From Nyssa sinensis (taxonomy: Eukaryota > Streptophyta > Magnoliopsida > Cornales > Nyssaceae), in assembly GCA_008638375.1 (NCBI GenBank), contig CM018033.1, positions 15,293,763 to 15,357,762 of the forward strand: a stretch of DNA of 64,000 bases, given 5' to 3'. A program made the translations under genes and the position numbers. Numbering within the stretch: position 1 is the stretch's first letter; each line of letters starts with the position of its first letter. The notes under the pieces are model-generated. The model was given only the letters and a program-made list of their open reading frames with translations, had not been told where the DNA came from and searched no databases. This document shows, one piece after another, positions 9,922 to 19,981 of the stretch.

Positions 9922-10554
9922 CTATTTAGGGGCCTTAGCCTTGAGTGCGAGGGCATGGCATTCTCGGGAGGTCGGTTGGCCTCCTCTGATGGAATAGACT
10001 GTCTGATTGTGAACGTATTTCAAGCATTGGTGGAGAGTCGAGGTGACTGCTCCCATCTCATGTAGCCAGGGCCTTCCAATTATAACGTTGTAGGGAGATT
10101 TGGCTTTTAGGACCATGTACTCAGCTATCATGGTCTTTTGCCCGTCCCCTTCACCTGCAGTTGTGGCCAGATCGATCCTTCCTAGAGGAGTGTTGGTGTT
10201 TCCATCGAACCCTGTCATGATTATACTTGTGGGTTTAATGTCATTGGGGTCGAGTTTCATATGCTTGAAAGGGTCGTAGAATAGTACATTAGTTGAGCAC
10301 CCAGTGTCAACGAAGACCCTTCGGATCTCGAAGTTGGCGATTTTAAGGGAGATGACCAGGGCGTCACTGTGAGGACAATGCACTCCTATAAGGTCATGAT
10401 CCGTAAATTGGATTTCTGGCACGGGTTTTAACCTTTTCTCCAAGTTAGCGACCTGCATGATGTTGGGAGCAGACCTGGCCTCCCGAGCATAACGTTTCCT
10501 TGACCTGTTAGAGGTGCCTGTTGCAAGGGAATCTGCGTGTAGGACAAAGATCAC
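9922..10554 (-). pseudogene. Aspartic protease region of pol
   Basis: The fragment holds one aspartic-protease active site, DTGCSTNVLF, where most relatives have DTG-S-A/S. It is preceded by ALVISLKIANFEIRRVFV and followed by the flap-like TGFDGNTNTPLGRIDL and the NVIIGRPWLHEMGAV block, which is the retropepsin arrangement of Tat-type elements. The product would cleave the polyprotein as a dimer. It shares the gag frame: a TAG at 10624-10626 separates it from gag and a TAG at 9922-9924 ends it before the reverse transcriptase. The region between gag and 10554 is open and Arg/Gln-rich. Confidence 0.9.
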
Positions 10555-10623
10555 CTGGTTGTTCTGTCGTGTGGGCTCGTTCCTGCCCTCCTTTTGTTCT
10601 TGCTTCTGGTCGGCCCTCCTCTG

Positions 10624-12225
10624 CTAGGGTCGCTCGTCACGGGGGTTCTGTCCTCCATCTTGCTTGACGAACTCTTGTAGCCGTCTTCTCCTTATTAGTT
10701 GTTCGATCTCATGCTTGAGAGCCTTGCAGGTATTGGTAGTATGCCCTCGGTCTTTGTGAAAATCACAGTATTTGGTTTGATCTCGGTAGCTGGGGTCTCC
10801 CTTCAAAGGTTCCGGCCATCTCAGATTTTCCCGAGATTTGACTTGCTTCAGTATGTTGTATGGAGAGGTGTTCAGTGGAGTAAAGTGGTTGAATTCTCTT
10901 AGCCCAGCATTGTAAGAGGTTCTAGGGGCCCTCCTTTTTTCTGGGCTCCTGACTCTCTTCCTGGCCGAGCTAGTGTCCTTCCTTTGGTCGTCCTTCTTCT
11001 GACTATCTTTCTTCTGATCGTCCTTCTGAGCTTGCTCTTTGACCTTTCTAGAGGTGTCCCTGGCCTCTTCCAGGTTAATGTACTTCCTTGCACGGTCCAT
11101 GAGAGCCGCCATATCCGTAGGGGGATTTTTGGTCAGGGAGTCTCTAAAGCCTCCTTGTGCAAGACCAGCGGCTAGAGCAGCCACTAGGAAACCAGGGCTG
11201 TAGTCTGTCACCTCGGTGAGCTCGGCGTTGAAACGTGCAATATACCCCCTGAGTGATTCTTTCCTTGTTTGCTTTATGTTCAAAAGGAATTCCGGACCCT
11301 TTCTTAGCCTCCTGCTAGTCATGAATCTGTCCAAGAACCTTCTGCCAAGCTCATAGAAGCTAGATACTGAGTTCGGCGGGAGGTGGTGGAACCACTTCAG
11401 GGCGATACCATTGAGGCTGGTCACGAACGTTCGGCATAGAAAGGCATCAGAAGTACCGTGCAAAGCCATGGTGTGCTGATAGTGAGAGAGGTGGTCCCCC
11501 GGGTCCCCAGTCCCATCATAAGGGGTGAACTTAGGGACGATAAATTTCTTGAGTCTTTCCTCAGCCATGATAGCATTGGTAAACGGGGTGGCCGACCTCC
11601 CGAGTAGTCTGGCCAGCTCGTCTTGTTCCGGATACTGGGCACCTCTTATGACGGTAGTACGGTCCATTGATTCAGCAACTTCTTCGGCTCTTACTGACCC
11701 CCTTGGCAGGACGGGCTGCTGTGAGGCAGGTCTCATGACCTCAGGGCCTACATGGGTAGGTTGATCTTGGCCCATTACTGGGGGGTCGTTTTGATTCTCT
11801 GGCACTGGTGGTACAGGAACCACTCGAGGAGGTGACCCTTGTGGAACGTGGTTTACTCCCGAGGCCCCAGGGATGGGGAGTCGGGTAGTGCTTCGATAAT
11901 GGACCTCTGGGACAAAGGCGGGAACTCCTCGGCCGGCTGCCATCGACGGCTGGGGATCTCCATGAATACCGGCAGCCGCAGGAGGCTGCTCCTCCTGAGT
12001 GTTTGCGACAACGGGTGGATTTTGAGGATTGGTTTCATGGTTCTGGGTGAACATTTCCAGGGTCCTGGACATAGTCAAGAGCTGTTCCCATAGCAACTGG
12101 TTCTGCCGCCTAGTTTCGAGCAGTTCTTGTTGTATAGGATTATTCACTCGCCCTCTTCCTCGTCCGGCAGTTGGTTGAGGATGAGGGTTTTGAGTATTCT
12201 TCCTGGGTCGCAAGTTGGGAGCCAT
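10624..12225 (-). CDS. Gag polyprotein of the Tat-type element
   Basis: This is a 533-residue open frame and the only long intact ORF of the element. It starts at the first ATG after the primer-binding site. Residues 1-180 are low-complexity Pro/Gln-rich. A retrotransposon gag capsid-like domain follows at about 215-385, with FTPYDGTGDPGDHLSHYQ, ALKWFHHLPPNSVSSF, FLLNIKQTRKESLRGYIARFN and ALAAGL. A highly charged KK/DD-rich segment comes next. The C terminus has a variant zinc knuckle, CDFHKDRGHTTNTC, followed by IRRRRLQEFVK. It would coat the RNA and form particles. It ends at TAG 10624-10626 in the same frame as the protease; that stop may be natural, or a lesion of a continuous gag-pol. 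Confidence 0.92.
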   Translation of the reverse strand: MAPNLRPRKNTQNPHPQPTAGRGRGRVNNPIQQELLETRRQNQLLWEQLLTMSRTLEMFTQNHETNPQNPPVVANTQEEQPPAAAGIHGDPQPSMAAGRGVPAFVPEVHYRSTTRLPIPGASGVNHVPQGSPPRVVPVPPVPENQNDPPVMGQDQPTHVGPEVMRPASQQPVLPRGSVRAEEVAESMDRTTVIRGAQYPEQDELARLLGRSATPFTNAIMAEERLKKFIVPKFTPYDGTGDPGDHLSHYQHTMALHGTSDAFLCRTFVTSLNGIALKWFHHLPPNSVSSFYELGRRFLDRFMTSRRLRKGPEFLLNIKQTRKESLRGYIARFNAELTEVTDYSPGFLVAALAAGLAQGGFRDSLTKNPPTDMAALMDRARKYINLEEARDTSRKVKEQAQKDDQKKDSQKKDDQRKDTSSARKRVRSPEKRRAPRTSYNAGLREFNHFTPLNTSPYNILKQVKSRENLRWPEPLKGDPSYRDQTKYCDFHKDRGHTTNTCKALKHEIEQLIRRRRLQEFVKQDGGQNPRDERP

Positions 12226-12285
12226 GATCCTTTTGAAAAACGGAAGATGAGCTTAGATTGAGTAGAGCACTTGGTGATTGTCTTT

Positions 12286-12301
12286 CCCACAGACGGCGCC
12301 A
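12286..12301 (-). promoter_or_regulatory. Primer-binding site
   Basis: Three bases inside the 5' LTR the minus strand reads TGGCGCCGTCTGTGGG. The first nine bases match the complement of a plant tRNA-Asp 3' end (TGGCGCCGT...) and then diverge, a form often seen in plant non-chromovirus gypsy elements. The identity of the tRNA is inferred. Confidence 0.8.
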
Positions 12302-12304
12302 AAC

Positions 12305-12969
12305 TGATGCTGCACTTTTTGGCCCACGTGAGATCCAAGCTCGGCTCCCTACGAAACACTCGACACAAAAAATCAGAGGACCACCGGGTTGGCTCCGGCG
12401 GTAGCCGCTCCGATGCTTAAGTTAATAAACCGAATTGAAAGACTTGTAATGAAAGCCAAAATAATGAGCATGAAAGTAAAGCGTACCTTAAGGGTTGAAT
12501 TTATAGGTGGTTGTTCTCCCAAGTTGATTAGGATTTGGAACCATGAATATAGGGATTAGATCTTCGGAGATATCAGTTACCTTGTTGAATATGGTAACTT
12601 AATGTGGCAGTTTCCTTGTTGGAAACAGTTTCCTTATTCTCTGCTTTGGAGCCTATGGAGGCAGTGATAAGATCTGATTATTGATTTGCTGTTATTGCAG
12701 ATTTGTAGGAGAGCTGCCTTGCTTTGACACTATGAGCTCGGTTTATATGGGTAATGCCTTTGACTGAACAAGGGTGAGGTATACGACCGAGCATGAACTG
12801 AATGACCGAGCATAAGTCATGTGGCCGAGCATGAACCGGATGACCGAGCATATACTGAATGACTGAGCACAGATTATATGGCCGAGCGTGAACTGTATAA
12901 TTGGTCGCGAGCCGATCTCGCAGTCACACGTGTCATGCAGTGGTTGGTGTGTCACATAGTGGTATATCA
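12305..12969 (-). repeat. 5' LTR of the Tat-type element, with promoter
   Basis: This is the 665-bp partner of 2233-2897. On the minus strand it starts at 12969 with TGATATACC and ends at 12305 with GCATCA. A TATA-like box (CATATAAACC) lies at 12742-12749, about 220 bp into the LTR, so the RNA start should be near 12710. Six 19-bp units (12785-12898) lie just upstream of it. It is followed on the plus strand by the right target-site duplication CCAAC (12970-12974). Confidence 0.95.
12785..12898 (-). repeat. Six 19-bp tandem repeats in U3 (5' LTR copy)
   Basis: These are the same six units as at 2713-2826, with two differences inside the array (a CCGAGTATG/CCGAGCATG change and a GACCGAG/GACTGAG change). 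Because this is the upstream LTR, this copy would act on the element's own promoter. Confidence 0.85.
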
Positions 12970-13060
12970 CCAACATAGTTACTCCATTAAGAATCTTGCC
13001 TAGACACCTTCACTGAACATGCACAACAATAAAGTGATAGTACCACCTAATCAACATTAG
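12970..13060. repeat. Segmental duplication copy A, distal part
   Basis: The sequence resumes the paralogous segment after the LTR element and aligns to 22505-22593 (shared CTAAGAATC/TTAAGAATC, GACACCT-CACTGAACA, and GACATTAG/AACATTAG at the end). Similarity stops at about 13060. Confidence 0.85.
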
Positions 13061-15378
13061 AAAATTGCTTTTCTGGGATAAGGGATTTGATTTTCTGGGA
13101 TTCATAGCATTTTTGAAATGTTCTTTTGTCATCAAACTAACAAAATAAAAATGACAATAAAAATTACATTTGGTGTAGCATTTCCAAGAACTATTTTTGA
13201 AAAAATTTCAAGGTTTTCTACAATTTTAAAAACTTGATCGTATTAGAAAATTTAAAAAAAAAAATTTATTTTTTTCACAATTTCATTTTTGAAATTTTTG
13301 TTTTTTAAATGAAAATTTAAAACTATTAAAAGCAAAAGCACTACCAAACAGGCATTGGTGCTCAAGTAGGTTAACTTCATATCTGCAATGTTACATTATT
13401 ATAGTTTTACCTAACACCATATTTGCACACCAGTCCTCTTCAACTGTAGCAAGAAAAGTAGAAAGTGATGATTTCCCAATCTAAAACAACCTCAAAACTC
13501 CACAACAATCCAGCAACTTTTTGCATGTGGAACAAGTGCTTGCTTGACATCAATTTCCACAACCCAGCCTAGTGAAAATGATGACCAAAAGATAGTAACA
13601 ACGACTGAGACTGCTAAAATTTGATAAGCAGCATTTGTAAATTACCATGGTATGCTCGGCAATTCATTGAGCACAACTACTCTGCAGAATTTAAGTACAT
13701 GCAGTTAGGGTGTATTTGGATAATCCAAGAAAGTCAAATTACTCAATTTGGTTTTTCATAGCATTTGAAGGCAAAAGAGGGAAAAAGAAAAGAAAAATTA
13801 CATAGATAAAAAATTCAAAATCCATCCTCTAGAATGGAATCATTTTCGAAAATGGAACCTGACTGCAAATGATGAAATGCGAGAAAATCATTCCTTGAAA
13901 TCTAAAAAGACATTTGTTTTAAACAAATATTTGAAGAAACATTGACAAACAGAGTGGGTTCATTTCAATGACATGTATAACTCAATTAATTGATTATGAC
14001 TGCAAATGATGAAATGCGAGAAAATCATTCCTTGAAATCTAAAAAGACATTTGTTTTAAACAAATATTTGAAGAAACAGTGACAAACAGAGTGGGTTCAT
14101 TTCAATGACATGTATAACTCAATTAATTGATTATGTATTCATGAAACATCCAAAAGTGCTATAAACATCTCTTCCAAGTTGCAATTTATCATCCAGAAAA
14201 AACTAATGCACAGCATCTATAGCGGCATTGTACAATATTATTTGACCTCTACGTATGGACTACATGGATGACACAATAACTACTATGATGGGTTCCACTA
14301 CACTTTCAAAAAACCTTTTCTTCTCTTTTCTAAACCTATATTTGCATTGCCTACTTCATGCGTATAAGTATTTTGTTGTTCTTCCTACTATTGTGTTGAG
14401 TTGTCATCTTATTGTTATACGTTCTTAATTAGTTCAGACCATGTTGATGAAAACAGTATGCAATCTAAAGAAGATGATATTACGGGCTGAACTATTAAGA
14501 CTAGGGCAGAGAATGGCTTAATTCACACATAATATTTTGGTTTCTCAATCCCAAATCATTACTAATATGAGACGCCTGTATATATTTACTTTATTTTCCT
14601 TGCATTTTGTGCATTTCAATTATGCAAAGTATATAATAATCCACACATGAATTTTACTTTTTCTTCTTTGGTAAGATAGTAGAATTTCACAAACATAACT
14701 GAGTACGTAACCGGATGGCCACCTCGTTACCATGTTATGCACAATGGAGGGCTAAGTTGCATGTATGACTTCTGGACTGTCAACTCAACCTGCTTCACAT
14801 ACTCTACTCAAATTGATGAAAATGAAACCTCATTCACTAGGGTTGCTATCGAGTCCATGGGTCAAACCAAGCTATCTTAGCTTAAAGATTTGGAGTACTA
14901 TGGAAAGGCTCAAGTGCTCAACCATAGTTACCAAAAAATGCTAATACCTTAGCGATTTCCCTTTTGGTACATGCGTTCCAAAGCATGGAACAGTTACATT
15001 CCAAAATTTTCCTGAACTTTCCTCCTAAGAGAGAAGTAATGGAAAAAGACCAACCTAAATTAAGAGATCAACATAAATAGATGTGCTTAGTTGGATACTT
15101 TTACATGTTTCATTCTAATATAATAAAATTCCGTTAACTACATGAAAAACTTATACATTTTAATGATACTAATTCTCATTACTCATCTTTTGTTAAAAAG
15201 AAGAAAACACTCTTGCAGTTAAGACCATCCCCGTTATATTCTACCTATGTCATCTACATAAGCCTACCCTAGATCGTACTGCATTTAGAGTATGTAGTGT
15301 ATTACGATTCTATTTCCATTCCACGTACCATAATAATATGTGTTCTAGGTAATATTGGGCTCGATCAATTAAAAGTCA
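13061..15378. other. Intergenic AT-rich sequence
   Basis: No ORF, RNA gene or recognisable transposon was found in this 2.3 kb apart from the tandem duplication at 13861-14134. It separates duplication copy A from the Harbinger element and has no counterpart next to copy B. Confidence 0.5.
13861..14134. repeat. Direct tandem duplication of 137 bp
   Basis: Two adjacent 137-bp copies (13861-13997 and 13998-14134) begin GACTGCAAATGATGAAATGC and differ at only one base that I can see (CATTGAC versus CAGTGAC). It is a very recent duplication in non-coding sequence. Confidence 0.95.
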
Positions 15379-15859
15379 TAAGAGCAACTCCAAAGAGAGT
15401 TTGCATTTTGGGGTGCCAAATCATTCATTTACAACCTTGAACAGTGTTTTGGCACCCCTGAATTATAAATCTGCTCCAATGACAGGCGCTAAAATGGGGT
15501 GGCATTTTAATATTTTAATATTTTTTATTAAAAAATATAATTAAACTTAACGATTATATTTGAACGGGTATAGTTTTTATAATGATCGCAATTTAACGGA
15601 TATATTTTTATAGTCAAAATTTCAAATTTCAAATTCAAATTTTGTCTGCCGAAATTCAAATTTCAAAATTCAATCGTTGAAATTCAAATTTGAAAATTTA
15701 ACCGCCAAAATAAAAATTGAAAAAAGTAAAATTCGTCTGTAAATATGATCATTTTTCTCATGTTTTCATCCATCTATATTACATTCTCTCTATAAATTCT
15801 TTCAATATCTCATTTCTCTTTGACTATTTATCCTTTCACATTTTCATTCATCAATCTAT

Positions 15860-17139
15860 ATGAATCGTTATCCTAATATTTTAGGAGAGATTCTCAATAT
15901 TGAGAAAGAAGATGATGGTGAATTGGATATGTTGTATGCTGCAACTAGAAGGTCAGAAGGGTCTAGTCAGGGACGGATAAAAAGGCATCGTGGTTCCGTT
16001 CCAGGCCATAGAATAGTTAATCGTGGTAGAGTTGAAGGTCACGAAAGACTTTACCGTGACTATTTTGCTACCCCTTGTGTATATGAAGGTTTTTTTCGAA
16101 GGAGGTTCCAAATGAGTCGTACTCTTTTTCTCCGAATTGTAAATGAGGTTGAACAACACGATCCATATTTCATCCAAACAACAAATGCCGTTGGAGTTCT
16201 CGGTTTGTCATCCCTTCAGAAGATAACAACTGCTTATAGAATTCTAACTTACGGAACACCGGCAGATTTTGTGGATGAATACATCAGAATTGGAGAAAGC
16301 ATTGCCATACAGAGTCTGAGAAGGTTTGTGAAAGCTGTTATTGTAGTGTTTGGCGAACATTACCTGAGGTCACCAAACAATAACGATATTGCTCGATTGC
16401 TACAAACGGGGGAACAACGTGGCTTTTCCAGCATGTTAGGGAGTATTGATAGCATGCATTGGAAGTGAAAAAATTGTCCAACCACATGGCAAGGTATGTA
16501 TACTGGTCATTGTCACGAACCAACAATCATTTTGGAAGCTGTGGCTTCTCAAGATCTTTGGATATGGCATGCATTCTTTGGGCTTTATGGTTCGCTGAAT
16601 GACATAAATGTTTTAGATAGGTCCCTTGTTTTTGCATTATTAGCAAATGGTCATGCTCCTCCAATAAACTATACAATCAATGGCCTTGAGTATATAATGG
16701 GATATTATCTAGCTGATGGTATTTATCCAAACTGGTCTACATTTGTAAAAACAATTCCTTGTTCACAAGGTTTGAAGAAAAAACATTTTGTTAAAGCACA
16801 AGAGTCGGCAAGAAAAGATGTAGAGCGGGCATTTGGGGTACTTAAAGCCCGTTTTGCAATTGTGCGTGGACCAGCATGCTTTTGAGATGAAGAAACACTT
16901 GCAGATATTATAAAAGCATGCATAATAATGCATAACATGGTCATTGAGGATGAAGGAGATATTGGTAACAATGACTTTGATGGAAGTAATGCAAATCGCT
17001 TGTAGAAGTGTCGTATGTGTATAAACTAGAATTGGAATACTTCATGCAAACCCATTGTCAGATTAGGGACAGTGCAACTCATTTTCAACTGCAGTCAAAT
17101 CTTATCGAGCATTTGTGGGAACGACATGGCGAAGAATAA
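15860..17139 (+). pseudogene. PIF/Harbinger transposase
   Basis: The plant-type DDE transposase is recognisable over its full length of about 425 codons. An N-terminal GHERLYRDYFATPCVYEGFFRRRFQMSR block is followed by LQKITTAYRILTYG and the catalytic core: first Asp in GSIDSMHWK, second Asp in YLADGIYP, and Glu in ARKDVERAFGVLKARF. The C-terminal block (FMQTHCQIRDS, then LIEHLWERHGEE) ends at TAA 17137-17139. Breaks: TGA at 16466-16468 directly after MHWK and TGA at 16883-16885 before DEETLAD; both sit where relatives have Trp, consistent with TGG-to-TGA changes. A frameshift near 16995-17003 puts the last 45 codons in another frame. The enzyme would cut at the terminal repeats and insert into TWA sites. 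Confidence 0.9.
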
Positions 17140-17430
17140 TTTTCTCAATTTCAATTTCAAGTTGTATTTTCAATTCCAAGTTGTATTTTCATTTTCAAGT
17201 TCAAGTTCAAGTTCAAGTTGTATTTTCAATTTCAATTTCAATTTCAATTTCAAGTTGTATTTTCAATTTCAGAAGTACTTTCATAACAATCAAACTTAAT
17301 ACATAGTTTTTCATAAATAATAGTAACATAATAAATAATGACTAAAAATTTAAAAATAATAGCAACATAATAAATAATGACTAAAAATTTAAAAATAATA
17401 GCAACATAATAAATACTGACTAAAAATTAA
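17140..17430. repeat. Low-complexity repeats after the transposase
   Basis: 17140-17285 is built from TTTCAA/TTTCAAGTTGTA units. 17319-17430 holds nearly three copies of a ~39-bp AT-rich unit containing ATAGCAACATAATAAATA. The ORFs running through them are by-products. Confidence 0.85.
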
Positions 17431-17467
17431 AACCCCGTTTTTTCATAATCTCCATCTTCAGGTTATT

Positions 17468-18460
17468 TCAATATGTTGCAGAAATTGGGTTCATGCCAGT
17501 AGTGTCAGTTTCTATGATTTTCATTTCATTCTGCATTTCTTCAATTTCTAACTGTTTACGATGTTGCTCCAATGCTATCTCCTGTTGAGCATACATTTTG
17601 TCGTGACGCTCAACTTTTTGTCGTTCTTTTTCCATTCCTTGATTCTAGTGGTGATGATCTAGTGATGCTTCAGCCTCGGTTTGCTTCTCTTTGTTTTTAA
17701 GTTGTTTCTTCAAAGCCTTTCTGCCCAATGGCCTATCGAGGTTAGGAGTGGACGAGAGTTTAGTGTCATCTCCTAAATATGGAGTTGAATGGCAAGATTC
17801 AACATGATTTGATTCAGCAGGACTACCAGTTGAATAAGTTTTTTCTCTCTTATTGCTGGTGAGATTATCAGTCCATTTCCGTTCCATTTTCAATATATTC
17901 CAACAACGCTCGTATTGAAATGGTCTTCCAATGATCTTAGCAAACATTTCTTTCGCTTCATCAACCTAAAAAACATATGAAATCATTCAGTTAATAGTTC
18001 AAATATCAAATCATAGTAGTATCTATCTAAAAAAGCTCAATCATTACATTATTTTGCTCGATGTGTCCACTTTGTCGCAATCTTTCAATTTGACTATAAA
18101 AACCGACAAATTTGCCGCATTTTGCATTTATATCAGTCCAACGACTTTTAATAGAAGCTTGCGAACACTTTTTTGATTGCCTTCATGAAATTCTACAAAT
18201 TTCAATATTCTATGCCAGAAAGCACCACCTTGTTGTTCATTCCCAGTAATTGCATCTTTACTCGTGTTAAGCCACGCAGACACAATTAATTTATCTTCTT
18301 CTTGAGAGAAGTTCTTTGTCCTTTGCGATTTTCTTACTCTTGGAGCGCCTTCATTTTGTACTGGCGCCAATACTGCAAGATTCGTCTGCATAGCATCATC
18401 ATATAAATCGGTGTCATTAATAAGCAAATCAGTGAAAGAACTGTCAAATTGCGAATCCAT
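17468..18460 (-). pseudogene. Harbinger accessory protein, Myb/SANT-like domain plus NAM-associated-type tail
   Basis: The gene runs from ATG 18460 to TGA 17468-17470 with one intron (17966-18047, GT-AG on the minus strand). The first exon has an acidic start and then a trihelix/SANT-like block (SQEEDKLIVSAWLNTSKDAITG, FWHRILKFV). Its continuation (SIKSRWTDINAKCGKFVGFYSQ) is in another frame owing to a change in the A run opposite 18169-18174. Exon 2 contains PFQYERCWNILK and DRPLGRKALKKQLKNK, the pattern of the 'NAM-associated' C-terminal domain. A TAG at 17645-17647 interrupts it, after which the frame continues as a Gln/Glu-rich coiled coil. In PIF/Harbinger elements such a protein binds DNA and brings the transposase to the ends. 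Confidence 0.85.
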
Positions 18461-18479
18461 CTATAAAAAAAAAATTATA

Positions 18480-19381
18480 ATCAATTTAAAGAATGAGCAT
18501 AAAATAATCAATTAAAAAATAAATAAAATCACCCTTAATTAAAACAAATTATAAATTAAAAAAATTAGCTAAATAAATAAATTCACCCTAAATTTAAAAA
18601 AAATAATAAATAAATAAATTAAAATTAAAACATTCAATTTAAATTAAAAAATTAATTTAATTATAAAATCAATTTAAATTCTAAATAACAATTAACTAAA
18701 ATAGAAAAAACTTCATAAATTAAAAAAATTAGCTAAATAAATAAATTCACCCTAAATTAACAAAAATATATAAATAAATAAATAAACTAAAATTAAAACA
18801 TTCAATTTAAATTACAAAATTAATTTAATTATAAAATCAATTTAAATTCTAAATAACAATTAACTAAAATAGAAAAAACTTCTTCAATTATAAAAATTAG
18901 CTAAATAAATAAATTCACCCTAAATTAACAAAAATATATAAATAAATAAATTAAATTAAATTAAAACATTCAATTTAAATTACAAAATTAATTTAATTAA
19001 AAAATAAATTTAAATTCTAAATAACAACTAACTAAAATAGAAAAAATTTCTTCAATTATAAAAATTAGCTAAATAAATCAATTCACCCTAAATTAACAAA
19101 ATAAATAAATAAATAAATAAACTAAAATTAAAACTTTCAATTTAAATTATAGAAATTAAATTATTTTAAAAATTATTTTAAATTCTAAATAACAATTAAC
19201 TAAAATAGAAAAAAATTCTTCAATTATAAAAATTAGCTAAATAAATAAATCACCTTAAATTAACAAAAATATATACATAAATAAATAAGCTAAAATTAAA
19301 ACAATTAATTTAAATTACACAAATTCAATTAATTTAAAAATTCAATTTAAAATCTAAAACAATTAACTAATATAAATCAAT

Positions 19382-19390
<9 letters not shown>
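18480..19390. repeat. AT-rich ~168-bp minisatellite inside the Harbinger element
   Basis: Five copies of an extremely AT-rich unit are marked by ATTAGCTAAATAAATAAATTCACC at 18567, 18731, 18899, 19067 and 19235 (position of AGCT), giving spacings of 164, 168, 168 and 168 bp. A run of TA dinucleotides at 19382-19405 closes the region. It lies just upstream of the accessory gene, so it occupies that gene's promoter region. Confidence 0.9.
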
Positions 19391-19405
<15 letters not shown>

Positions 19406-19417
<12 letters not shown>

Positions 19418-19981
19418 CAGGGAATGGCACATAAAGGCCAAACAGGGGCAAAACATGGAACGACACTGTATTCCCTTCCCCCTTGAGCCGATCCGTTCTT
19501 TCCAGGCAAAAACCCTCTGCACCTCCTCCTCCTTCGCCTTCCTTTTTGCGCCTCCTTCCCCTTTCCCTCCTTTTGTGCCTCCTTGTTCAGATCTGTCATC
19601 ACCAACCATAAGATTTGAAGAAAAATTAGGAGCAGGGAGAAGGAAACTTACGATTTTCACGGTAAGCGATTTTCCGACCTTTGGTAAGTTTTCTCTTTTA
19701 AAATCTCTAAAAATTTTTCTGTATTTTATATAATTTTTTTAGTTGAATAGAGCCCTTGAGGGAACAATAGAATCTGAAAATGGCAGAACGACTCTATGCA
19801 ACCTCTCCCTTTCTCTTTATAGAGTTTGGAAAATTGCCACCCCAAGAGCCTTGCTGCCATTTTCCAACCCTTGATGCCACCCCCATTGGAGTGGAAAATT
19901 TTGAATTTGGGGTGGCATTTCGGCAGTTACCGGCAGTTGAGGATTTGCCACGCCTGATGCAACTCCTCCTTGAAGTTGCTC
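19406..19981. other. Right subterminal region of the Harbinger element
   Basis: The sequence is non-coding in my reading. It contains a CCTCC-rich segment (19510-19600) and ends with GGGGTGGCATTT and the right terminal repeat. The short ORFs across 19367-19733 are low-complexity. Confidence 0.6.

Larger units (their letters stand above)
2233..12969 (-). mobile_element. Complete Tat-type Ty3/gypsy LTR retrotransposon, coding capacity lost
   Basis: The element is 10,737 bp long and lies on the minus strand. In its own direction the order is 5' LTR (12969-12305), primer-binding site (12301-12286), gag, protease, reverse transcriptase, RNase H, a second RNase H, integrase, a ~30-bp tandem array, an opposite-strand gene, polypurine tract and 3' LTR (2897-2233). 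The LTRs begin TGATATACC, end GCAGCATCA and are flanked by CCAAC on both sides. A second RNase H domain, a long region downstream of integrase with tandem repeats, and extra ORFs are known features of the plant Tat/Ogre-related lineage of non-chromovirus Ty3/gypsy elements. Assignment to Tat is inferred from this layout and the protein motifs. Pol carries eight in-frame stops and two frameshifts, so this copy is not autonomous. Confidence 0.93.
15382..19981 (+). mobile_element. PIF/Harbinger DNA transposon, both genes dead
   Basis: The 4,600-bp element starts GAGCAACTCCAA and ends with the inverse of GAGCAACTTCAA, and is flanked by TAA at 15379-15381 and 19982-19984; a 3-bp TWA duplication is the rule for PIF/Harbinger. 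It carries the two genes of the superfamily: a DDE transposase on the plus strand (15860-17139) and a Myb/SANT-type accessory protein on the minus strand (18460-17468), arranged tail to tail. Simple repeats fill the space between them and the right third. Both genes are interrupted, so the copy depends on others for movement. Duplication copy B begins at the right TAA. Confidence 0.93.

Noticed and set aside
17072..17306. Two overlapping plus-strand ORFs of 63-75 codons, Ser/Phe/Asn-rich
   Set aside because: They are translations of the TTTCAA microsatellite after the transposase stop.
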